DNA from: Anaerolineae bacterium
GTDB lineage: Bacteria > Chloroflexota > Anaerolineae > JAADDB01
Length of the DNA: 40,972 bases
NCBI GenBank assembly: GCA_015486895.1
Contig: WFQT01000188.1
Coordinates: forward strand, 1-40,972
Direction: 5' to 3'
Part shown: one piece after another, positions 29,152 through 37,412 of the stretch
Position numbering within the stretch: position 1 is the stretch's first letter
Layout: each line of letters begins with the position of its first letter
The notes under the pieces: model-generated
The model's database searches: none
What the model saw: the letters and a program-made list of their open reading frames with translations, nothing else
Told to the model about the DNA's origin: nothing
Translations under genes and position numbers: made by a program

Positions 29152-30711
29152 GTGCGTGATGATACTACCCTGAGGATAGAAGTAGCTGGATACCAGATTT
29201 TGGAAGAAATCGGCCGCGGTGGCATGGCGGTTGTCTATAAAGCGCTACAAGTAAGCTTGGGACGCGAGGTTGTGCTAAAAGTATTGTTGCCAAATCTTGC
29301 TGCCGATGAGGAATTGGTACAGCGTTTCCAGCGAGAAGCAAAAGCTGCTGCCGCGCTTAAGCACCCTAATATCGTTACGATTTACGATGTGGGGCATGAC
29401 GAAGATTACTACTACATTGCCATGGAATACATCAAAGGTTATTCTTTACAATCCTATTTGCAACGCCAGGAGAAGCTTGATTCAGGGGAGGCTTTGCACA
29501 TTTTGCGCGACATCGCCTTTGCTTTGGACTACGCACACGATCATGGCTTTGTGCACCGCGATGTCAAGCCAAGTAACGTTCTGATAGAGGCAGAGACAGG
29601 TCGTGCTGTTTTGACAGATTTCGGTGTGGTAAAAGCTATCAGCGATGCAACACGACGTCTAACGCACACGGGCGCATTCATTGGCACCGTTCATTATGCT
29701 GCGCCGGAGCAGATACAGGGACATGAAATTGACCAGCGCGCTGATCTTTACGCTTTGGGCGTCATGGCATATGAGATGTTAAGTGGGCATTTGCCCTTCG
29801 AGGGCAATACGTTAACTGTTATGCATGCCCAGGTTTATGAGCAACCTCCCCACGCTACGGAATATAATCCTGAGCTATCACCTCAAACGGATAGCATCTT
29901 GCAGCGCTCCTTGGCTAAAGCCCCCGGGGATCGTTTTGAAAGTGCAGCAGCCTTTGTGGAAGCGCTACAGAACGCGTTTGCTCAACCTTTTTCCGCTCCT
30001 TCTGTTCCTAAGAAGAAATGGCCAAAAAGGAAATGGTCGTTGAGGGAGGCATTCGTTGCGGCTGCAGTGCTATTCGTGGGGACAGTAGTGGCCGCTTTAG
30101 CAGGTGGCCTGATTCCACTACGGCCCGCTTTGCCTACTGCTACGGTTCCGGTTGTCATCACTCAGCCACCTGGGAGCACGCGAACAATGACGCTGACACC
30201 AACATCGAAAGCCTCATCGACATCCCAGGCTGTGGTAGTGAATCCTTCTCCTTCGCCGAGCACTACACTCGCACCTACGGACACGGCGACACCTACACTT
30301 ACTCCTACGCCTACTCTGACGAATACACCGACGGCTACGGCTACGCCCCGTCCGGAAGCAGTGGTGCAGGCAGCCACCTTGAATGTGCGTTCTGGCCCTG
30401 GCACTTTGTACCCGGTGATCGGCAAAGTGCATCAGGGGCAGATTCTTTTGATCAAGGGCAAGAATTCGGATGAAACGTGGTGGCAGATATGGCTGGAAAG
30501 TGGAGCACTCGGTTGGGTCTACAAGAGCCTGGTGGCGTCGCGTGGCGCTATAGCTGTTGTTCCTGTTGTGCGGAATATCCCCACACCACCGCCGACGGCA
30601 ACTGCCACTCCGACGTCCGTGCCGCCGACCAATACGCCTGTTCCGGTGCCACCGCCAACGCCTTTGTCGCCTTTGCCAACGCCCGTGCCCACCTGGACGC
30701 CAAGGCCGTAA
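29152..30711 (+). CDS. Membrane Ser/Thr protein kinase with extracytoplasmic SH3b domain
   Basis: GRGGMAVVYKA, HRDVKPSNVL, DFGVVK, APEQ; one TM; Thr-Pro linker; LNVRSGPGTLYPVIGKVHQGQILLIKG...WWQIW..GALGWVYKSLV. GTG 29152 preceded by aaggaggg. Confidence 0.92.
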   Translation: MRDDTTLRIEVAGYQILEEIGRGGMAVVYKALQVSLGREVVLKVLLPNLAADEELVQRFQREAKAAAALKHPNIVTIYDVGHDEDYYYIAMEYIKGYSLQSYLQRQEKLDSGEALHILRDIAFALDYAHDHGFVHRDVKPSNVLIEAETGRAVLTDFGVVKAISDATRRLTHTGAFIGTVHYAAPEQIQGHEIDQRADLYALGVMAYEMLSGHLPFEGNTLTVMHAQVYEQPPHATEYNPELSPQTDSILQRSLAKAPGDRFESAAAFVEALQNAFAQPFSAPSVPKKKWPKRKWSLREAFVAAAVLFVGTVVAALAGGLIPLRPALPTATVPVVITQPPGSTRTMTLTPTSKASSTSQAVVVNPSPSPSTTLAPTDTATPTLTPTPTLTNTPTATATPRPEAVVQAATLNVRSGPGTLYPVIGKVHQGQILLIKGKNSDETWWQIWLESGALGWVYKSLVASRGAIAVVPVVRNIPTPPPTATATPTSVPPTNTPVPVPPPTPLSPLPTPVPTWTPRP

Positions 30712-30765
30712 GCCCATTCTTGCGTTTGTGTCTGGGGTGGGAAGTTGCGAAGGAGGAGATTCGAT

Positions 30766-33700
30766 ATGCCAAGACTGAACCGATGGTTCTTGATAGCACT
30801 GATGTTAGGCCTGTGGGTGACCGTTCTGTTTCATTGTGCCATGCCCGGGGAAGATCGAGCGGTGGCTGCGCCCGCTGTGCCAACGGGTGAGACAAGGTTG
30901 ACGTCCGATATGGGGACGCCGCTGCCTGGCCTCTTACCCCAATGGCCCGTCACGACAAATGGACGAGCACCTTTTATGCCGACGGCGGGGAAGATGCGTG
31001 GACAATCTACCGGCGCTCAGGTCAGCACGCCGTATCACTATTTTCTTTTTTCGATCGGCGCCCAGCCTCCGGTGGGGCAATTTGACTATCCCTGCGGCGT
31101 AGCCGTTGCTCCCGACGGCTCTATTTATGTGGTGGATAGCGGGAACAACCGCATCCAGCATTTCAGCGCCAACGGTACTTTCTTGGCTACATGGGGCTCC
31201 CTGGGTTCCAGCGATGGGAAGCTCGATCACCCTGCCGGAGTGGCTGTTGCTTCGGACGGCTCTGTCTACGTAGCCGATAGCGGGAACAACCGCATCCAGC
31301 ATTTCAGTGCCAATGGCGTGTTTTTGGGCGAATTCGGCTCGTATGGTTCCGGCGGCGGGCAATTAGAGCAGCCGGGTGGTATTGCCGTGGCTCCAAATGG
31401 GACGATCTATGTAGCAGACACTGGCAATCATCGCGTCCAGCATTTCAACGCTACCGGCGATTTCTTGGAGACATGGGGATATTATGGCTCCGGCAATGGG
31501 CAGTTCAATCATCCTGAGGGTATTGCTGCTGCTCCCGACGGCACTATTTACGTCGCAGACACTGACAACCACCGCGTTCAACGTTTCAGCGCCACAGGGA
31601 GCTTCTTGGGAAAATGGGGTGCCCGTGGTGCCAGCGATGGACAGTTCAACCACCCTCGGGATGTTACTGTGGCGCTCAACGGCAGCATTTACGTGGCAGA
31701 CAGTGATAACTTTCGAGTTCAACGCTTTAGTGCTGCCGGGGCTTTCTTAGGAAAGTGGGGATCTCGCGGCTCCGGCAATGGGCAATTTAGCCACCCACGT
31801 GGCATTGCTGCGGGGCCCGATGGCACAGTCTACGTGGCGGATAGTGATAATCACCGCATCCAGCGTTTCAGTGCTGTTGGAGCTTTCTTAGGAGAATGGG
31901 GGTATCAGAGTGCTGACGGTGGGCAGTTTGATCACCCGCGTGGGGTGGCCGTGGCACCCGATGGCACATTCTATGTGGCGGATACTTACAATCATCGTGT
32001 CCAGCATTTCAGCGTCAGCGGGGCTTTTCTGGGGATGTGGGGAAGTGGCGGTTCCAGCATTGGACAGTTAGACCACCCGCGCGGAGTTGCTGTAGCTCCC
32101 GATGGCACGGTATATGTGACGGATACCTACAACCACCGCATCCAACGTTTCAGCGCTACCGGGGTCTTCTTGGGAAAGTGGGGCTCTCATGGCTCCGGCA
32201 ATGGGCAGTTCAACTTGCCATTCGGTGTTGCAGTAGCTCCTGATGGCACAGTTTATGTGGCTGATACTTACAATCACAGCATCCAGCATTTCAACGCTAC
32301 AGGGGTCTTTTTAGGGAAGTGGGGATCCCGTGGTTCTGGCGCTGGACAGTTTGCCTATCCGGATGGTGTTGCTGTGGCGCCCGACGGCACAGTTTACGTG
32401 GCGGATACTAACAATAACCGCATCCAGCGTTTTAGCGCTACGGGGGCCTTCCTGGGGGAATGGGGATACTTTGGGATTGGTGATGGACAGTTTAATTATC
32501 CGGTTGGCATTGCTGGAGCTCCTGACGGCACAGTTTACGTGCTGGATACAAACAACCATCGGATCCAGCATTTCAGTGCCATCGGGCAGTTTCTTGGAAA
32601 ATGGGGCGCCGAAGGCGCTGGCGATAGGCAATTCTACTATCCAGATGGCGTTGCTGTAGCCCCCGATGGTAAACTCTACGTGGCGGATAGTGGGAACGAT
32701 CGCATTCAGGTTTTCGGTACAGCCTATCCCAATACCTGGCGCGGTGCATATTTCGCCAACCGCTGGCTTACCGGTGCGCCTGCTTTGATCCAACAAACGT
32801 CCGCCCTTGACTTCGACTGGGGATTTAATTCTCCGGGACATAGCGTGCCCACCAATGATTTCTCGGCGCGCTGGCAGCGCTATGTTTGGTTCGATAGTGG
32901 CACTTATCGCTTTGATATTAGCGTGGATGATGGGGCACGTGTTTGGGTAGATGATAATCTGATCATTGAATCGTGGCGAGATCCTCAAGTTGCTAACTTT
33001 TCTGCGACGGTGCACCTGCTGGCCGGTTACCATCGCATGCGCGTGGAATACTACGAAAGGTCCGGGGGGGCGCATTTCAGATTGACCTGGTCTGTGTTGG
33101 AGACGCCGACAGCGACACCCACGTCTACGTTGACGCCGACCCGCACACTGACGCCCGTTTGTGACTCTTACGAACCCAACGACACACCTGGTGATGCTTG
33201 GGGGCCATTACATTTCGGACAGACATATAGTGCCAAATTCTGTCGTGGTGATAATGACGATTTTTATTTCTTCAACGTGTCGCAGGTCTCTCCAATTAGA
33301 GTGCTTTTGCAGTTGCCGAGCAGTTTGGTGGGACACGTTGGCATGATATTGTACGACAGTGACTTTGATATAATTTGTCAAGCATTGCCGGTGAACGCAC
33401 AGGATTTTTGGCAAACATGTGATATTGGGAGGGTAGGGCGTTATCTGCTGCGGTTGTATCCGGAGACGGGGTATCACGACAATATCCAAACGTATGTGTT
33501 TCAGGTGGATCATGCCTCTCCTTCGCCTACTCCCACACCCACATTTACACCGACGCCGACAGCGACAGCAACGCCCACGGCGACGCCTACGCCCACGGCC
33601 ACGCCTGTTCTGCAGTTCGTTCCCTGGTTGCCGTATCATTACTTCGTCTGCGATGGTTATGAGCCAAACAATAACAGATATAAGAATCCTTGGGGGCCGC

Positions 33701-34011
33701 TCCACTCGGGGTGGCCGTACCGGGCTAAACTGTGTAAGGGCGATGAGGATAACTACTACTTTGACACGACAAGAGCGGAGGATGTGCAAATTCGTTTGCA
33801 ATTGTCAAGTCGTTTGATCGGTCATACTTCCATCTGGCTTTATGCACAGAGTGACTTGAGCAAGACCATTTGTGGAACAGGACCGGTCAAAGCGATAGAT
33901 TACAATGAGACCTGTCATGTTGCCCATGCCGGACGTTACGTCGTGCGCCTTTATACTGACGGCGTTGGAGACAATGTGCATTCGTATACTTTGCGGGCCG
34001 TTTACCGATGA
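30766..34011 (+). CDS. Secreted NHL-repeat (12 units) / PA14 / Cys-containing C-terminal domain protein
   Basis: Signal peptide MPRLNRWFLIALMLGLWVTVLFHCA; 47-aa repeats GQFxHPxGVAVAPDGTVYVADTxNHRIQRFSATGxFLGKWG; PA14-like YVWFDSGTYRFDISVDDGARVWVDDNLIIESW; two EPN...WGPL...C.GD.D.YYF domains. Confidence 0.93.
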   Translation: MPRLNRWFLIALMLGLWVTVLFHCAMPGEDRAVAAPAVPTGETRLTSDMGTPLPGLLPQWPVTTNGRAPFMPTAGKMRGQSTGAQVSTPYHYFLFSIGAQPPVGQFDYPCGVAVAPDGSIYVVDSGNNRIQHFSANGTFLATWGSLGSSDGKLDHPAGVAVASDGSVYVADSGNNRIQHFSANGVFLGEFGSYGSGGGQLEQPGGIAVAPNGTIYVADTGNHRVQHFNATGDFLETWGYYGSGNGQFNHPEGIAAAPDGTIYVADTDNHRVQRFSATGSFLGKWGARGASDGQFNHPRDVTVALNGSIYVADSDNFRVQRFSAAGAFLGKWGSRGSGNGQFSHPRGIAAGPDGTVYVADSDNHRIQRFSAVGAFLGEWGYQSADGGQFDHPRGVAVAPDGTFYVADTYNHRVQHFSVSGAFLGMWGSGGSSIGQLDHPRGVAVAPDGTVYVTDTYNHRIQRFSATGVFLGKWGSHGSGNGQFNLPFGVAVAPDGTVYVADTYNHSIQHFNATGVFLGKWGSRGSGAGQFAYPDGVAVAPDGTVYVADTNNNRIQRFSATGAFLGEWGYFGIGDGQFNYPVGIAGAPDGTVYVLDTNNHRIQHFSAIGQFLGKWGAEGAGDRQFYYPDGVAVAPDGKLYVADSGNDRIQVFGTAYPNTWRGAYFANRWLTGAPALIQQTSALDFDWGFNSPGHSVPTNDFSARWQRYVWFDSGTYRFDISVDDGARVWVDDNLIIESWRDPQVANFSATVHLLAGYHRMRVEYYERSGGAHFRLTWSVLETPTATPTSTLTPTRTLTPVCDSYEPNDTPGDAWGPLHFGQTYSAKFCRGDNDDFYFFNVSQVSPIRVLLQLPSSLVGHVGMILYDSDFDIICQALPVNAQDFWQTCDIGRVGRYLLRLYPETGYHDNIQTYVFQVDHASPSPTPTPTFTPTPTATATPTATPTPTATPVLQFVPWLPYHYFVCDGYEPNNNRYKNPWGPLHSGWPYRAKLCKGDEDNYYFDTTRAEDVQIRLQLSSRLIGHTSIWLYAQSDLSKTICGTGPVKAIDYNETCHVAHAGRYVVRLYTDGVGDNVHSYTLRAVYR
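31040..32720 (+). repeat. 12 tandem coding repeats of about 141 bp (NHL blades)
   Basis: Twelve consecutive 47-aa units read from the translation with almost no length variation. Confidence 0.9.
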
Positions 34012-34098
34012 TGTCGTTTTGCCGCAAATGGATAATCGATTTAACCCATAAACGAATTAAGGCGTGGGGCGTACAGCGAGAAATAGAAGGGGAGAGGC

Positions 34099-34428
34099 AT
34101 GAGGGACAAAAGCTTGATTGGCCAGACGCTGGATCGCTACCGCATCACAGAGATGCTCGGCAAAGGGGGGATGGCGGTAGTCTACAAAGCACATGACGAG
34201 CACCTGGATCGTGATGTCGCCATCAAACTCATCCGCAGCACTGCTTTCCCACCGGAGCAGTTGGATAATGTCCTGAAACGCTTCAAGCGTGAGACAAAAG
34301 CGCTGGCTAAGCTGTTCCATCCAAATATCGTCAGGGTATACGATTACGGCGAGAATCGGAGTGCACCCTTTTCCATGGTACTGCTAGAATTCTGTTGCGC
34401 CAATCAATGTTCTGTCATGAGGGGATAG
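34099..34428 (+). pseudogene. Truncated Ser/Thr kinase fragment (N-lobe only)
   Basis: LGKGGMAVVYKAHDEHLDRDVAIKLI...FHPNIVRVYDYGE, then unrelated SMVLLEFCCANQCSVMRG and stop. No HRD or DFG. The next kinase starts 2 nt later. Confidence 0.75.
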
Positions 34429-34429
34429 G

Positions 34430-36412
34430 ATGAGAAAGTTAGGTGATTACCGCATTTTGCAGGAAATAGGCTCTGGCGGCATGGCAACCGTTTACCTGGC
34501 CACCGACAGCCGCACAGGACAGAAGGTGGCGCTAAAAGTATTACACGCCGATCTGGCTCAAAACTCGGTTGATGTGGCACGCTTCCGGCGCGAAGCAGAA
34601 GCGGCTATGCGTCTCCAGAACCCTCATATCGTCAAAGTTCTGGATTTTGGCCAGGCAGGCGATCGCTACTTCATTGCGATGGAGTTCGTGCAAGGATTGA
34701 CCATCGCACAGTTGATCAAGAAAAAGGGAAATTTGTCTGTTGAGCAGACTCTGGCTATCGCGTTGCAAGTTGCAGAAGCTCTCGCAGAAGCCGATCGACA
34801 TCACATCGTGCACAGGGATATCAAACCGCAAAATATTATGATCACGGATAGTGGTTTGGTCAAAGTAACTGATTTTGGGATTGCTAAGATTGTAGGGGAA
34901 GAAACGCTGACGCCGGATCGGTTTTTTGCGGGGAGTCCTCGTTATGCTGCACCGGAGCAGGCAGGAGGCAGCCATGTTGACATTCGGGCTGATATTTATG
35001 CCCTCGGCGTCTGCATGTACCAGATGCTGGCGGGCGTGGTGCCGTTCGACGCCGATACACCGTTGGCCATTATGCAACAGCATTTGGAGAAAGACCCAGG
35101 ACCGTTACACAATTATGCTGAAGTGCCGCGTGGTGTTGAGCAATTGGTCATGAAAGCTTTAGCTAAGGATCCAGCACAAAGATTTCAATCGCCGGCAGAA
35201 ATGGCGGGAGCGTTGAAGCAACTGCAGTTGAACGGTGGTGAACCATTGCCGGAGAGCGACGAAACCGTGGTCAGACAATTGCCTAATGTCCGGGAAACAA
35301 ACACGGCCATCGAACCAGAGGAGCAGCGTGAACAAAACGTTCCATCAAGATGGGCAGTAACGCACTTACCGTGGTGGCAGACGCCGCTTGTGAAATTTGT
35401 CATTGGTTCTTCCATTGTGGTTGCTATCCTTTTCTTGTGGCAACCGCCATTTGTTAGGGCGGCTGCGAAAGCCGTACAGAATCTGTTTGGGTCAATGCCA
35501 ACGGCTACGTTGACGCTTACACCGACCGTAACAACGCTTCCCGACAGGATAACATTGAGTTTGCGCGCTGCTGAAATGACACAGGTTACCGTTCAGGTTG
35601 ACGGAACGGACAAATTTGTTGGTGTCATGGCCAAAGGGGAAACGAAAACATGGCACGCACAGTATGTAGTCTCGGTTGAGTCCATTAATGGTGGCGCTCT
35701 ACAAGTGACATTGAACCGCGTGACGCTGGGTACATTAGACCCGGCGAACAGTTACATTAAGCGGACCTGGATATTCGAGAATGGAAAGGTAGTAGAGGCC
35801 CCTCCGGTCGTACCGACCTCGACGCTTACACCGACGCCTACAATAACGCCTCCGACCACGATGACACCTACACCAATACCGACACGGACACCGACGGTAA
35901 CATTTACATGTACGCCGAGTCCGACCGGCACGCCAAGCCCCGCGAACGCCCCACGACCTGTGAATACCCTGCAGTCGGCAAGTACGCCGAGGCCGGCGAA
36001 CACGCCGAGGCCGGCGAACACGCCGAGGCCGGCGAACACGCCGAGGCTGACGAACACGCCGCGGCCGACGAATACGCCAAGACCGACGAATACGCCGCGG
36101 CCAAGGCCAACACCTACGCATGCAGTGGCTAACGCACGTATCTTTGGACATTTCCGGGTAACGGAAGGTGGCCATACCCATGGTTTCACGAAAGGACGCA
36201 TCGAGTTATGGCATCAAAACCGGAAAGTGGGCAATACATCACCAGCCTGGGAGAATGGATATTTCGAGTTTAGTGGCCTGCCTGCCGGTAATTATCAAGT
36301 TATTGCCATTACTATCAAAGGCTATTACTTTGTGACGGGCAATGAACACGATGTTGACAATGTGGAAAGCGGTCACGCATACGGCCCACTGGATTTCGCC
36401 GTGAAGCCGTGA
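34430..36412 (+). CDS. Membrane Ser/Thr protein kinase with DUF4115/RodZ-like and carboxypeptidase-regulatory-like extracytoplasmic domains
   Basis: GSGGMATVYLA, VALKVL, HRDIKPQNIM, DFGIAK, APEQ; one TM; ITLSLRAAEMTQVTVQVDGTDKFVGVMAKGETKTW..., PRPANT repeats, GYFEFSGLPAGNYQVIAI. Confidence 0.9.
   Translation: MRKLGDYRILQEIGSGGMATVYLATDSRTGQKVALKVLHADLAQNSVDVARFRREAEAAMRLQNPHIVKVLDFGQAGDRYFIAMEFVQGLTIAQLIKKKGNLSVEQTLAIALQVAEALAEADRHHIVHRDIKPQNIMITDSGLVKVTDFGIAKIVGEETLTPDRFFAGSPRYAAPEQAGGSHVDIRADIYALGVCMYQMLAGVVPFDADTPLAIMQQHLEKDPGPLHNYAEVPRGVEQLVMKALAKDPAQRFQSPAEMAGALKQLQLNGGEPLPESDETVVRQLPNVRETNTAIEPEEQREQNVPSRWAVTHLPWWQTPLVKFVIGSSIVVAILFLWQPPFVRAAAKAVQNLFGSMPTATLTLTPTVTTLPDRITLSLRAAEMTQVTVQVDGTDKFVGVMAKGETKTWHAQYVVSVESINGGALQVTLNRVTLGTLDPANSYIKRTWIFENGKVVEAPPVVPTSTLTPTPTITPPTTMTPTPIPTRTPTVTFTCTPSPTGTPSPANAPRPVNTLQSASTPRPANTPRPANTPRPANTPRLTNTPRPTNTPRPTNTPRPRPTPTHAVANARIFGHFRVTEGGHTHGFTKGRIELWHQNRKVGNTSPAWENGYFEFSGLPAGNYQVIAITIKGYYFVTGNEHDVDNVESGHAYGPLDFAVKP
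35980..36112 (+). repeat. 18-bp tandem repeats (PRPANT/PRPTNT linker)
   Basis: (ccgaggccggcgaacacg)n, identical for three units then diverging. Confidence 0.85.
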
Positions 36413-36608
36413 CGGGGATAAAGTAGAACAAGAACGGCCATGATACATAGATAGCGTGGGCTCGCGCGGGTTTTTCTTTTCCTGCTCTGCTTGACTCGAA
36501 GGGACAGAGAGAGTATTATTCCTTGTATTGGAACACATTTAAACATAGATGCTTACGTTTTTAAAGCTCTTGGACACAATGATTGCAGAGTCGTCACAGC
36601 TTGCAGCA

Positions 36609-37093
36609 ATGGAACACCAGAATAGTCCGATAGAAAAAGTAATCGCCGTATGTCGGACGGAAGTAAAGGTTGATCGAGCGTGGGAGGGAACAGAAAGTAT
36701 ATGGTGTGCCGGGTCAATTGAAGAAATGACTTCAGGCAAGATGGCCGAACCTTCTGAAGGCGAAACACCATTTCTGGACAAAGCGGGATTCAGTGAAGTG
36801 CTTCCGCCGTTTCTAAAGGTTTCCTTCGCTCAGGGCTGGTAGTGCGATTACTGCTGCTATTCTTGACCAATGACGCTTTTTTGGCTTTTGTCACGGTTTG
36901 TTGGATGGAACAATTCGTGTAAGCGACCTGTGCTAGATCGTTTCTTAAATCCCCATTCGCTGTTCCTGTGGCAGGCTACCTTTGGTTTTTTAGCGAGCTG
37001 GTGAAGGCTGACGGTTATACTTGGTGGAAAGTGAGTCGATGCACGGCTATGGGTTAGGCCGCTCAATAACTTGCTCGACTCTGTGCAATGCAA
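36609..37093 (+). pseudogene. Decayed copy of the multi-TM SH3b gene at 25762-26892
   Basis: MEHQNSPIEK versus MEKQNDSAKK at the start; gctgctattcttgaccaatgacgcttttttggcttttgtcacggt versus gctgctattttgggctaacggcgctcttttggctattgtcacggt; gctgacggttatacttggtggaaagtgag versus gctgatggttatacctggtggcaagtgaa; frameshift and internal deletion. Confidence 0.75.
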
Positions 37094-37412
37094 TGGCTAT
37101 TGGCGGTTCTGTACTTTATAAATAGTGATGATTTCGCTCATTCAATCAAGAATGTGTTTTCATCGGCAAACTGGCGGGATTGTTAGCTTACAAAAAGCCT
37201 AAGTTGTTTTGTTGAAAGATGGTATCGCTTTTTGTGTTTCGTCTTGCTCGGGAAGGGAATAATGCTCTGCTAAGGGCTTTGCCCTGGACAATACTTTTAT
37301 AGAGTTAGTGTTAGAGTTAGTGTCTATCTCAACGGGAAACGAGGCGTGAATCGTTTTGTTTGACTGTCTGGCGGCAAGGGTCAAATAGAATGTGCGGAAG
37401 GAAGGGGAAAGT

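Noticed and set aside
31040-32720. Regular about-141-bp repeats resembling an array
   Set aside because: They are in-frame NHL coding repeats with no spacer/repeat alternation; not CRISPR.
32311-33075. 254-aa antisense ORF (and similar antisense ORFs at 30934-31722)
   Set aside because: Shadow ORFs of the repetitive NHL/PA14 coding region on the other strand; no RBS or recognisable domain.
35735-36201. Two overlapping minus-strand ORFs with R/G repeats
   Set aside because: Antisense of PRPANT minisatellite and Thr-Pro linker; no support as genes.
36549-36842. 97-aa ORF as a novel small protein
   Set aside because: Its second half matches the N-terminus of the 25762 gene and frameshifts; treated as part of the pseudogene.
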